A stretch of 64,000 bases of DNA from Tamarix chinensis (taxonomy: Eukaryota > Streptophyta > Magnoliopsida > Caryophyllales > Tamaricaceae), in the NCBI GenBank assembly GCA_030549775.1, contig CM060173.1, forward strand, positions 29,144,032 through 29,208,031. The letters run 5' to 3'. A program made the position numbers and the translations under genes. Under the pieces are notes generated by a model. It saw only the letters and a program-made list of their open reading frames with translations. It was not told the origin of the DNA and ran no database searches. Positions 39,361-51,500 of this stretch are shown here, piece by piece (positions within the stretch are counted from its first letter, which is position 1; the number at the start of each line of letters is the position of its first letter).

Positions 39361-40084
39361 CCTATTTTTCCTCCTACCACCCACCTTCAAGCCCCTCATC
39401 CTCATTTCTTTGCATGCAGCTCATGCTGCATGAGCAGGATGAGCTGCTGCATTTCTTGATTTATTTGGGTAATGATTTTAAGGTATAATAATATTTTAAT
39501 TCAAGTATTTGATTAATTAAGTGTTATAAAGTCTTATACTTTGATTTTTATTATTTCTAATATAATAAATCTTGATATTATTTTTAGGTATTGGTTTTGA
39601 TAATCAAAGCTTGAACCTTTAACAGGAATACCGGTAAGGTTTATTTTTTCGGGAATCAAGGTAACCGTTAAATCCCACTTAAACGCATGGATTAACGTAT
39701 GTTAGCACATTAGGATTTTTAATATGTTATTATACTTAATATTTGTTGTTTAATAGCATATATGTAGTTTCTTATGATGTTTGATAAAAAGGAAGTATGT
39801 TAGGTTATATGTTATATATAGAAATATTGTTTAATGTAAGAGTTTGGTTGTTAATGAAAATGTTAAGTATTATCTATGTTGTATTATGTTATTGTGATCT
39901 TTAATGCATGGTTAATATTTTTGTGAGCCCTAGGGGTATTTTAGTAATATATCTTGTGTAAGAATGTGGCCTAATATGTGTGGGTGCTAATAAGTAGTAT
40001 ATTAAATATAAGGGTTGTGGATGAGGTATTAATATTAATATTTTATGTAGTGATGATAATTTAATATAAGTGGTAATAAAGGGC

Positions 40085-40910
40085 AAAATGCTAATTTTTA
40101 ATTAAAAAGGGTATTAGGTAATTTTGGAGGCAAGGGCAAAGTGGTAAATTGTAAGTAAAAAGGGTAAATTGGTAATTTTATAATTAAAGGGGTAAATTGG
40201 TAATTTTGTAATTTAAGGGTAAAATAGTAATTTTGTAATTAAAGGGCAAAATGATAATTTTGTGATTAAAGAGCAAAATGGTAATTTTGTGATTGAAGGG
40301 CAAAGTGGTAATTTCGTAATAAAAGGATAATATGATAATTTTATAATTAAAGTACAAAATGGTAATTTTGTGATTGAAGGGTAAAGTGGTAATTTTGCAA
40401 AAAAGGGGCAAAATGGTAATTTTATAATAAAAGGGTAAAATGGTAATTTCGTAATTAGAGGGAAAATGGTAATTTTAAAATTAAAATAGGTCAAATGGTA
40501 ATTTCATAATTAAGGATGAAAAGGTAATCTTATAAGTGAAAATGTGTTATGGTAATTTTTGGAAGTTAAGGGATAAAATGGTAAATTTGAAATTAAAGGG
40601 ATAAAATGGTAATTTTGTAAATAAAAGGGGTAAAATGGAAATTGGAAAGGAGTAACTTGGTAATTATAATAATTGAGAAGGGTAAAATGATAATTTAATA
40701 AAAGAGAAGGGTAAAATGATAATTTAATAATAGAGAAGGGTAAAATGGTAAATATGATAAATATGAAGGGCAATTTGGTATTTTAACCAACTAAAGGGGT
40801 AATTTGGTAATTAGGATAATGAACAGGGGTAATTTGATAATTTGACCAACAAGAGGGTAATTTGTTAATTATAATGAAGGAAATGGGGAAATTGGTGATC
40901 TAACCAACCA
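40085..40910 (+). repeat. Minisatellite, unit about 27-31 bp, roughly 25-30 copies
   Basis: Imperfect tandem units close to aaagggtaaaatggtaattt plus 8-10 further bases. The left part is regular; the right part is degenerate and switches to gggtaatttggtaatt variants. It lies in nest level 3 between the CT-rich block and the conserved gggtgtagctaaggc segment, where level 2 has trinucleotide tracts instead. Confidence 0.9.
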
Positions 40911-41395
40911 AATGGGAAATATATTAAGTGTAACAATTACAAAGGGTGATTAGTGGCCTAACAAGTATGGGAGATAGCTCGGTAACTTAAACCGAGTAAG
41001 GGTGTAGCTAAGGCCGAATGTGTGCTATGTGTCCTACATGCCTTGGATGCCCTATATAATTATATGTCGTGTTCTATATGCTATTATCTTAACTGTTTTA
41101 TGTGTGGCGTGGATTGGAACAGAGGTATGTTCATGTGCCCTCTTTTGGTATGTGCTAATATGGATATGATGTAAGTTATAATGTGATATGATGTGGCCCT
41201 TTAGGACATGCATGCTAGGATAATTAATGTGGTGATGTGGGATGGAGGCATGAAAAAGAGAAATGGGACAGAAAGATAACCAAGGGAAGTAAGTTGGCTA
41301 ACGTGTAACACCCCCAAATTTACTACTGAAAAATTTCATTTAATTTACTACGGAAACGAAATGATAAAACTGTAAATTCAGGGGTATTACCGCCA

Positions 41396-41441
41396 CACTT
41401 AGTACCAGATCGGTTTACTCCTACCGTCCCGGTACTAAGTG
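41396..41441. repeat. Stem-loop near the A-end of nest level 4
   Basis: CACTTAGTACC (41396-41406) and GGTACTAAGTG (41431-41441) are exact reverse complements. Inside the loop CGGT and ACCG can pair again. It is located about 90 bases from the A-end, as in the other copies. Confidence 0.85.
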
Positions 41442-41810
41442 CTAAGGCTAAACAAGATTAACCATCAAATACGAGTTGTTAATAAAACACTAGTCATTAG
41501 TAAAACACGAGTCATATAGAATCAGAGTGCGGAAAGTCAAAAGCACAATCCAAAGGTACAGTTTTAAGGTTCCAAATGTTTGAAACATCGTACATCATAA
41601 ATAGACTAAATTTAAAGACATAGGAAAGATAAGGTGGACGATAGACTCTGGCCACGTCACTCTCGACCCCCAAGCTAGGTTCGGACTCAACTCTCGGTCT
41701 CGCATGATGCCTCGTAAGCGTCATAGGCATCGAATATAGAATCACCAACCTGCACTAAATCAGAGGGGCCTTCTGCTCTTGGGAATGAGTAGCACCCATG
41801 AAACGGGTGG

Positions 41811-41829
41811 TCAGTACGCTATGTACTGA
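41811..41829. repeat. Conserved 7-bp palindrome, nest level 4
   Basis: TCAGTAC-GCTAT-GTACTGA. The same motif occurs in level 3 at 46604-46621 (TCAGTAC-CGTA-GTACTGA). Decayed versions appear in level 2 (near 48140) and level 1 (near 51150), always beside a segment with a CCCATGAAAC/GTTTCATGGG-type word or its remnant. Confidence 0.7.
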
Positions 41830-41989
41830 GCAAGGTAACCGTATAACTAAGGCTAACACATAAGAACACATAGCATAATCACAATCACATGATGGCATAC
41901 AATTTCTCAGGTAAATAAAGGTCCACATTGTTTATTTATTCACTGGGTAATACTTGTTTCACACCATAATTCTTATCAGTCCATGCGAG

Positions 41990-42345
41990 TATAGGAACCC
42001 TACTATTATAGCCGGTGGATCAGTCACTTACAGGGCAAGACACACCTGACCACTATTATATGCCGGTGGATCGATCTCCAGGGCAAAACGCTCATGGCTA
42101 CTATTATGCCGGTGGATCGGTCTGGCCCCAACTCTCATGGTGTTCCACTGTAAGTGTTTAGTATCTTTTACGTGAATTATCATATTAGGGTTTGGTTTAT
42201 TGAGCTTGGGATCCCCCATTATTATTGTCGGTGGGCTAGTCACTTGCGGGACGAAGTCCACACCGCTATTATTCGCCGGTGGATCGATCACTTATAGGGT
42301 AAAACCCTAACCACTATTACTAACCGGTGGATCGGTTGGACCCGG
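41990..42345. repeat. Tandem array with CCGGTGGATCG motif, nest level 4
   Basis: Units of about 50-60 bases contain ccactattat, ccggtggatcg and cagggcaaaac. Matching arrays, in the reverse sense, lie in level 3 (45990-46312), level 2 (47638-47965) and the 58410-62290 element (61205-61680). A diverged version lies in level 1 (50455-50985). Confidence 0.85.
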
Positions 42346-43559
42346 CTCAATAGTCTTCCACTTTACATGATTAGTATTTTACTTTATCTTATTCGACATA
42401 TTCCGCCCTAGACATGCATGGCTAACTCCAACTATACTTATCCTCCTAAGAGGGCCCGTCTCATATCTTGAGACCTCTGCGCCTCCTCACTCGCCCCGAT
42501 ATCCTTCCCTTAACCTGCTTACTTATACCGGGAACCCGACTCCTAAGTGTGTGGGTCAAAGCCCACCACCTTATACCCTAAAGTCCACTCGCCGCTTTCC
42601 TCTAGGGTTTTCTCCAAATACTCTAATATGGGCCTATGTGGCCCATCCCTTTCTACCTTGCACGATCCAGACTATTTTATCACCCCTACACATCACGACC
42701 CTTCAGTTCCACCCTCACTTCATGCCCCACTCATTCTCACTTATTTTTATTATTTTCTTTTTCTCTTTCCCCTACTCAAATTAGGGTTTCCCCTTAAACC
42801 CTAATCTAGTCTCCTACGCATCCTTATACTGCCCCACGTACTATTTTTTTCCTGAACCCCCAAACACCCAAACGATACTTCTATTACCTTCTTCACACCC
42901 CGAGGCATCTTTCCATACGTAAGGTTCGCCCCCATGCGGACCTTAACCACCCCATGCAAACCCTAGTTCCTCCTATACCTTCATTAACCCACTTACTTCC
43001 CCTTGGTTATCTTTTTTTTCTTTCTTTTTCTTTTTTTTTCATGCCCCCAACCCACATCACCACATCACATATCCTAGCATGCATGTCTTAAGGCCACATC
43101 ATATCACAACTTGTAGCATATCCACATTAATACATAACAAAAGTGATCACATGGACGTACCTCGGATTCCAAGCTACGCTACACATAAAACAGGTAAGAT
43201 AATAACATGTAAAACACGACGTATAATCATACGAGACATCCAAGGCAAGCACGTCACATATCACACAAGCGGCCTTAGCTACACCCTTACCTAAATTGGC
43301 GCCGGGATTGGAGCACGCTCCTACACTTCCTGGGAGTTTTGACTCGATTCACCTATAAGAGGGAAATACTATGGGTTAGTCTCCCTCTACCGGCATTACC
43401 ATAATTTCCTATCTTACCCCTATCATGGCCTAATACTAAGGCTAATATTAATAATAGTAGTTTATAATTAAAAAGGTAGGGTTATTATTATTATTCACAA
43501 GATAGTTAATCAAACCACCACTAATCAAAGTAAGTCTTGGTAATATTCATAGTATTAAA

Positions 43560-43905
43560 GTAAGGGTTCCAATATTACTAATAATAATAATAATAATAAT
43601 AGTAATAATAATAGTAGTAGTAATAATAGTAATAGTGGCAATACTAATCATAATAAGAATACTAAAAATAATAATATTAAATAATAATAATAATAATAAT
43701 AATAATAAGGATAATAACGATGGTAATAATAGTTAAAGTAATAATTATAGTAAATATAATGATAATAATAATAATAATAATAATAGTAATAATAATAACA
43801 CAACAAGATTTTAGTATTAATTATTACCATTAATTAGAAGTTCTTCGGGATAAATGTTAGGACATAATAGTAATAATAGTAGTAGTAATAATAGTAATAA
43901 TAATA

Positions 43906-43953
<48 letters not shown>

Positions 43954-43985
43954 GTAATAATAATAATTATAATAACACTAATAGT
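43560..43985. repeat. AAT/AGT trinucleotide tracts, nest level 4
   Basis: Long interrupted runs of AAT with embedded AGT, the reverse-complement counterpart of the ATT/ACT tracts in level 2. Confidence 0.9.
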
Positions 43986-45989
43986 AATAGTTAATAGTAT
44001 TAAAAATCATTAACACATTTAATATATGGGGTTTAGGGATCAAAGAGTTGGGGAACAACCTAGGCTAGGTGGTGGTGTCGCCGGCGGCACGGCGACGGTG
44101 GAGGAAGGAAGAAGTGGAGAGGTGGATGTGGAGGCTAGGGGAGAGGGAAGTAGGGGAAAATAGAGGTGTGGGGTGGTAGGGTAGGATTCCCTGGTTGTTT
44201 TGGGGGGTAGAGGTGGCGCTGCAGACGGCGGAATCGGTGGCAACCGGCGGCGCGGGGTCGAATGGGGCTGTTCGGGGAGGCAATTTCGCACGGTCTGGGT
44301 GGCTCGTGCAGAGCAAGGCAATGAAGGTTTGGCACTGGGTTGTGTAGAGGGCGGTGCAGGGAGCGTTTTGGTGGCCAGAGTGGGCGGCAAAGACGGCCGA
44401 TAGCGGAGGAATAGTTGGCTAAATAGGGGGTGGTGCTCGGTTTGGTTTTTTGGGCTGCCAAAATCAAAACCCGATTATGGCAGCCTTTGAGGCTATTTAT
44501 AGGCAAATCGGGAAGGGAAAACGACAAGGATGAGTGGTAGAGTAGGGGCGGGGTTATGGCCCTCTGTCCAGCGAGAATGGTCGGCGCAGGTCTGCGTGTG
44601 CAGACCATGAGTTGTCGGGGGAGAGAGAGATGACGTGCAGGAGAAGGGAGGAAGGGTTATGTCAAAATGGCAAGGGAGTCAGTGGGGAGGAGAGGGAAGG
44701 AATGGCCGGTGTAGTTGGTGTGGTCGTTGCAGGCTTTTTCCAGCGAGAATTTCGGCTGCAGGGGTGTCGAAGGTTGAAGATGAAGTGGAGGGGCTAGACC
44801 GGCAGTCCAGGGGAAAAGAAAAGGAAAGAAAAGAAAGGACGAACCGGCCGGGAAAGGGGGAGAGGCACGGGAAGCTGGGCCGCGCAGGGGGAAGGGGAAG
44901 TTGGGCCAGCGGCCGGCTCAAGTCGGGGAAAAGAGAAAAAGGAAGAGAAGGAAATGAAGGAAAAGGAAAAAGAGGGGGAAAAAGGAAAAAGAAAAAAAAG
45001 GGAAAAGAAGGGAAAATGGTGGTTGGCTTAATTAATACAATTTGGGTAATTTGGGATTTTTAATAAAATATAATAATTATTAAAATAATGATTAAATTAT
45101 CTTTTTAGGCTAATTTAGGGATTTTGAAAGAATTTCCTTAATTTTATTTTAATTAGCAAAATACCCAAATTCCTTTCCTATTTAAAATTATTTATAAATT
45201 CTCCTAGATTTACCTTAATTAACTTCATAAAATAAATAAAATAGTTTATTTAATTAATCATCCTAATAATTCCTTATTCGGCTATGATTTCCTAAATTAG
45301 GGTTTTGGGGTATTTCATAACATAGGTAAGGATGACCTAAATAATCCATGATCCATGAGTGGATGAGTAAAATGGGACTTAAATAAAATGAAAGAGTGGG
45401 GGAATTGAGGGTTTGCATGGGATGGTTAGAGTCCTCATGGGGGAAAACTTTACGTATGGAAAGTTGCCTCGGGGCGTGAGGAAGGTAATAGAAGTGTCGT
45501 TTGGGTGTCTGGGGGCTTCGGGCGAAAAATAGTACATGGGATAGTATAAGGGTGCATAGGAGACCATGCTAGGGTTGGGAGGAAACCCTAATGTGAGAAG
45601 GTGGAAAAAGAAAATAATAAAAATAAACGAGAATGAGTGGGGTAGAAAGTGAGGGTTAGATCTATGGGTCGTGAAGTGTAGGGTGTTGAAATAGTTTGGG
45701 ATGTGTAAGATAGAGAAGGATGGGCCACATAGGCCCAGATTAGGGTCTTTGGAGAAAACCCTAGAGTAAGGCGGTGAGTGGGCTTAGCCCACACACTTAT
45801 GACTCGGGCTCCCGGTGTGAGAAAGTGGATTAAGGGAAGGATGTCGGGGTGAGTTAGGAGGTGTAGAAGTCTCAAGATATGGGACGGGCCCTCTTGGGAG
45901 GATAAGTGCGGATATAGTTAGCCATGCATATCTAGGGTGAAACACTTTTGAATAAGATACGAATAAGACATTAATCACTTAAAGAGGAA

Positions 45990-46312
45990 GATTGTTGAGC
46001 CTGACCCAAATCGGTCCATCGGCAAATAATAGTGGCCAGGAGCCGGGTGCCCTGGAGACTAGTCCACCGGCGAATAATAGTGGTCAGAAGTGTTCTGCCT
46101 TGTATGTATTCCGATCCATCGGCTATAATAATGGGGGATTATGTGCTCAACAAACCAAACATAAAAACGATAAGACATGGGGAAGACACTAATTACTTAC
46201 AGTAGAATACCTTGTGAGTCGGGGCTAGACTGATCCACCTGTGAATAATAGTAGCCAGGAGCATTTTGCCCTGCATGACCGGTCCACCGGCTATAATAGT
46301 GGGGTTCCCGCA
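45990..46312. repeat. Tandem array, nest level 3
   Basis: Four or so imperfect units with cgaataatagtgg, ccagg and ccggtccaccggc, the reverse-sense counterpart of the level 4 array. Confidence 0.75.
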
Positions 46313-46900
46313 CTCACATGGACATTTATAATCCGAGATGATTGATTAATGATGGACTAATGGCCTTAAGGCCCTAAAAGTATCGATTATTCATTATGGA
46401 CTATTAATATTTGGTTGACTTGTTACGTATGCGAATATACGAAAGTGAATGTTACGTATATACCATTAATATCTGATTGCCTTGTTGGATGTGTGAATGT
46501 ATGGATATGAATATCATGTTTACACCTGTCGTTATGTATGAATATAGCGGTGTATCGTGTCTTACATTGTGGGCCTGTTTTTAAGTGTGTTTTAAAGAGT
46601 TACTCAGTACCGTAGTACTGAAGGGTTCCATTCGTGGGGCCCCTGCCTATTCAATGGGCAGTGTCCCTTGCAGGTCATTTCCGAGTGCTATTCAAGCAGG
46701 CCCTCAGGAAAGAACATAAGGAACTATCCGAAACTATTAAGGTTTTACTCTGTCTCCTTTAAATTCAAAGCTTCAATGTATTCGTTGTTTTGTAACCACC
46801 ACCGGTGGATTATACTCTTATAAAATGTTTAATTGCGCTACTCTGATTTAATCATTGGTTTGAGTTTCTCGTAATTTGTATTTCTCTCTTTTAACCTTAG

Positions 46901-46946
46901 CACTTGGTACTGGAATGGTAGGAGTGAATTGGTCTGGTACTAAGTG
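46901..46946. repeat. Stem-loop near the A-end of nest level 3
   Basis: CACTTGGTAC (46901-46910) pairs with GTACTAAGTG (46937-46946); the only non-Watson-Crick pair is one G-T. Confidence 0.8.
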
Positions 46947-48534
46947 TGGCGGTAATATCTTCATAATTCACAGTTTTGTTATTTCGCTTTCGCTAAATGT
47001 TTTAATAAAACGAAATTGTTCAGTAGTGACTTTTGGGGGTGTTACAGTCTGCATGGGGGCAAACTTTACGTATGGAAAGTTTCCTTGGGGTGTGAGGAAG
47101 GTAATAGAAGTGTTGTTTGGGTGATTGGAGGCTTTGGGTGAAAAATAGTTCATAGGATAATATAATGGTGCATAGGATACCGAGTTAGTGTTTGGGAGGA
47201 AACCCTGATTTGAGAAGGTGGAAAAAGAAAAAGAAAAAGAAAATAATAAAAATAAGTGAGTATGAGTGAGGTATGAAGAGAGAGTTGAATCTAAGGGTCG
47301 TGACGTGTGGGGTGTTAAAATAGTTTGGGTTTTGTGAGGCAGAGAAGGATGGGCCGCATAGGCCCAAATTAGGATTTCTAGAGAAAACCTTAAGGTAAGG
47401 CGGTTAGTGGACTTTGGGGTATAAGGTAGTGGGTCAGCACCCCACACTTAGGAGTTGGGCTCCCGGTGTGAGTAAGTGGATTAAGGGATGGATGTCGGAT
47501 CTAGTTAGGAGGTGCAGAAGTTTCAAGATATGGGACGAGCCCTCTTAGGAGGATAAGTTTAGCTGGAGTTAGCCATGCATGTCTAGGGCGAAATCTATAA
47601 AATAAGATACTATAAAATGCTAATCATGTAAAGTGGAAGATTATTGAGTTGAGCCCAGACCGATCCACATGCATAATAGTGGCCAGGTGCCGGGGTGTCC
47701 TGAAGACCGATCCACCTGCATATAATATTGGTTAGGTGCGTTCTGCCCTATAATTGACCAATCCACTGGTTATAATAGTGGGGGATCCCGATCTCAATAA
47801 ACCAAACCCTAAATTTGATAATACACGTAAAAGATACTAAGTACTTACAGTGGAACACCATGAGAGTCGGGGCCAAACCGATCCACGGGCATATAATATA
47901 GTGGTTAGGTGCATCTTGCCCTGTAAGTGACTGATCCACCGGCTATAATAGTGGGATTCCCGTACTCGCATGGATCGATAAAAAGTATGGTGTGAAATGA
48001 GTACTATTCAGAGATTAAATAATTAGTTTAGCTGGACCGCAGTTTGGCCTTTATTTACCTGAGAGATTGTATGCTATCATATTATTGTGATTGTATTATG
48101 TGCTCTTATGTGTTGTCCTTAGTGCACAGTTACCTTACTCAGTACGTAGCATACTAACCACCCGTTTCATGGGTGCTACTTATTCCCATGAGCAGAAGGC
48201 CCTTCTGACTTGATGCAGGTCGGTGATTCTATCATCGATGCCTACGACACTTACGAGGCATCTGGCTGGGCTGAGAGTTGAGTCTGGACCTAGCCTGGGG
48301 GTCGAGAGTGACATGACCGGAGTCTATCTTCCATTTTTCTTTCCTGTATCATTATATTTAGTTTTGTTTTGTTGTATAATGTTTTCTGTCGTTTGGAACC
48401 TTAAAACCTTAATTTTGGGTTGTACCTATTTGAGTCCGCACTCTGATTTTCTATATGGTTAACAACTCACTTCTTTTATGAATGCTCGTTTTAATTATCG
48501 ACTCATGTTTGATGTCTATCCTAATCAGCCTTAG

Positions 48535-48580
48535 CACTTGGTACTAGAACGATAGAAGTAAACCGGTCCGGTACTAAGTG
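48535..48580. repeat. Stem-loop near the A-end of nest level 2
   Basis: CACTTGGTAC (48535-48544) pairs with GTACTAAGTG (48571-48580) with one G-T pair. The arrangement and loop length match level 3. Confidence 0.8.
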
Positions 48581-51500
48581 TGGCGGTAATATCCCCATAA
48601 TTTATATTTTGTTATTTCGCTTTGGCTAAAACTTTTCATTAAATGAAATTTTTCAGTTGTAAATTTTGGGGTATTACAGGTGAGCCCAACCGATGCACCT
48701 CCATCACCTACGTCAACATGCACCAAAAACCCCCATAACCATCAGCCAAATCCTTTGTTACATTCCCTCCACCTTAGACCAAACACACTGCAACCCCTTC
48801 CCTTTTTCTTTCCCTTGGTTGCAGTAAAAACCACCCAACCACACCATCCTTCTTCGACAACTTCAACTGTAGCTCACTCCTCTACCCTCAGCATTTTACA
48901 CCGCAGCTATCCTCCTTCCTTTCCTTTCATTGGTTGTAGTCCCATCAACCGAACACCCACCTCCACCTTAGGTCAAACACCTCACTACCACCCCTTTTCT
49001 TTTCTTCCTTGGTTGCAACACCAGCAACTGATGCACCCCCTTCCTCTTCGGCATCATTCACCACACCACACCCTCCATCCTTTAGCAACTATGATCTCAC
49101 CCTATCACCACCCTTCGGCATCTCCAACCACATCACACCACCACCCTTCAACTCCCACAACCGAACACTAACCTTTCTTGTTTCAGCCTCCACCACTACT
49201 GCACCCCCATAACAACGACAACTTGTGCCATTGCTCTACCCTCCTGTGGCATAAACGACTATTCCTCCATTTTTTTGGTTGCACAAAGTTTCCCCAAACA
49301 CTACCTTACTTGGTTTGGTTTTTCTCCCTTCTTTCACCCTTCCATTTCCTTAAAAACTTTCTTATGTGTTTTAATCCTAATTATATTTTATTATGATTTT
49401 ATAAAGTGATTTCCCCGTGGTTCCGAAAGAGACAGAATAGAATTTGCATGCTTAGAGATTGGAGTCATTTTTGTAAGGATACTTTGTCCTAGTCTAGGGT
49501 TTTTGATTTCTAAGTGTTATGCATGATTTTTTTTTGTTTTACCATGTTATTGTTATTATATGAATTAATATATAATTTTTAATGCTATAATATGTGGTTG
49601 ATAATATATGATAAAAAAATGAGTAAGTAAATATTATGTAGTGTTATTATTTTATGTGGAAAAACTTTCGATTTGAAATAGGGATGTATCATGGGTTTAT
49701 TAATTGTATGATGAGTGTGAAATGAGTATGATAAGGTCTATGGAGAAAATTGTGGATTTGAAAATCATGTTGCCAAACATATAAGACTTGTATGAAATAA
49801 GGGTTTTGTTATCAATAAGAACATTTTGGTCAATGTGGGTTAAATATGAGAATCGTGAAATTGTAAGGTGGTAAATCATATAAATTATTCTAAGGAATTT
49901 ATATGAAGTGTTTAGAATATTTGTGAATGACATAAGTTTGATAAAGTATTAAAATGGTTTGATTTGGGAATAATAACTCTAAAATAAGAAGGGTATTATC
50001 ACTTATATGAAATGGTATATTTAGAACAAGAAATCCAAATATGTTATTAGTATTTGTATTTTGAGATTAAATATTGAATCTTTTGATTGTTTGAGCCCTA
50101 GAAGAAAATTTATGATGGATTTATGAAATTAGGGTTTATAAGCCCAGGGAATAGTAAATGTTGAGATAGGGTTATTATTGCATGTGTAAGACCTTAGAGT
50201 TAGGCCTTGAAATTCAAGTATTTTGATAATAATAATAATAATTGAGGAAGTTATTCTAAGCTTGGTGGGTAAAAGAGTGACTGAAGAATTGTTATGATAA
50301 AAGTATGAAATTAGGGTTTTGGAGAAATAAAAGGGTCTTAATCCTAGAGAATAGTCTTATGATCTCATGATGTTCCTTAACTATTTTTAACATGTTCTCT
50401 ACTTGTAAAATAAAAACATGAATAAGCCATTAGTCATTTAAAGTGAAAGATCATGTGAGTCAGGCTGAGGTTTTTATAGAACTATTCTACCGGATGATAA
50501 TAATGGCTCAGGTGTGTTGCCCTTGAGAGGTGTTTCAGACTATTCCATTGGTTTTAGAATAGTGGCTTAGGAGTATTTTTTTCTTAAGAGGTGTTTTATG
50601 GATCTATTCCATCGAACGATAATAGCAGCTTAAGTGTGTTGTCTCTTAGAGGTATTTTAGTTTGTTCCATTGAATTAAGAATAGTGGAGGTCTATATTCA
50701 TCGTGAATAATAATATGAATTGAGATAAATAACCTAATGGATAATATATTAGTAATTTAAAGTGGAAGAGTACATGAGTTATGACTGAGGTATTTATGGG
50801 TCCATTCATTGGACGAAAATAGTGGCTCAAATGTGTTGTTCAACTAGTTTAAGAATAGTGGCTCAAGAGCATTTTACCCTTAGAGGTGTTGGGTCCATTC
50901 TACCAGATGATAATAGTGGCTCAGGTGTGTTGTCCTCAAAAGTTACTTCAAACTATTCCACCGATTTAAAAATAGTGAGGTCCCTAAACCCAATGTAAAT
51001 AAAAGAATAAAAATAGTTATATCTAATAAAGAGGTATAGATTAGTATTTTAACTTGTGAGACATTATGTGTTTGTGCGTGTACTTATCATCTTCTATGAA
51101 TGTATGTATTTAACTATATCCCTGACTTGATAGTATTATTACCTTACTCAGTACATAGCATATTGACCATCCTTTTTAAGAGTAATGCTCATTCCTACAA
51201 GAAGATGACCTAGATGCTTTTGTGTAGGTCTTTGAGGACCAGTTAGATGATTTTGCCGCCTTTAATGCATTGTATAGGGAAGAGTAATTTTTCCTGTATT
51301 GGATGTTTGGGCAAAGAGTCATGTTATCCTGATGATGTTTTTACCTGGATACCTTTTAGACTCTTGAATCCATAATATCTCTTTTGTTGTATTTTGTTAT
51401 TGTATCCCAGAATTAATCTCCAAACTCATATTTATATTTATAAAGCTTCTCTCATTTCTAAACACTCTATTTTACTTTGAATGGTTGTATCCTTTTGATT

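Larger units (their letters stand above)
41299..45322 (+). mobile_element. Nest level 4 (youngest): LTR-like element 41304-45317, 4014 bp
   Basis: It starts TGTAACACCCCCAAATTT at 41304 and ends TTTTGGGGTATTTCA at 45317. Flanks TAACG (41299-41303) and TAACA (45318-45322) agree at 4 of 5. The uninterrupted host version survives in level 2 at 37810-37830 (gttggctaacgtaggtaag), which confirms both edges. The order inside is A-end, stem-loop (41396-41441), small palindrome (41811-41829), tandem array (41990-42345), conserved segment near 43265-43440, AAT/AGT tracts (43560-43985), GA-rich block (44040-45010), B-end. No direct terminal repeats are present within it and no genes, so it is a solo-LTR-like unit. 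Confidence 0.88.
37928..47051 (-). mobile_element. Nest level 3: LTR-like element 37933-47046, split by level 4
   Basis: It starts TGTAATCTCCCGAAATTTTA at 37933 and ends GGGGGTGTTACA at 47046. Flanks GTCCG (37928-37932) and GTCTG (47047-47051) agree at 4 of 5. The interrupted level 2 sequence resumes exactly: gttaaagtccg before the insertion and gtctgcatgggggcaaac after it correspond to gttagagtcctcatggggg at 45426. Interrupted at 41299-41303 by level 4. Own sequence 37933-41303 plus 45323-47046, about 5.1 kb. It contains a CT-rich block (38240-39360), a minisatellite (40085-40910), a tandem array (45990-46312) and a stem-loop (46901-46946). Confidence 0.8.
35070..48683 (-). mobile_element. 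Nest level 2: LTR-like element 35075-48678, split by level 3
   Basis: It starts TGAAATACCCCAAAACCCTA at 35075 and ends GGGGTATTACA at 48678. The two ends match those of level 4 in reverse orientation. Flanks TATGA (35070-35074) and GGTGA (48679-48683) agree at only 3 of 5, consistent with age. Interrupted at 37928-37932 by level 3. Own sequence 35075-37932 plus 47052-48678, about 4.5 kb. The order inside is B-end, CT-rich block with the TTC tract, trinucleotide tracts, tandem array (47638-47965), a conserved tcagtacgtagca motif, stem-loop (48535-48580), A-end. Confidence 0.75.

Noticed and set aside
40184..40773. Repetitive minus-strand frames (ITKLPF-type repeats)
   Set aside because: Translation of the 27-31-bp minisatellite, not a repeat protein.
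40085..42345. CRISPR-like regular repeats
   Set aside because: Units are contiguous and imperfect with no unique spacers, and the genome is a plant's; these are a minisatellite and a transposon tandem array.
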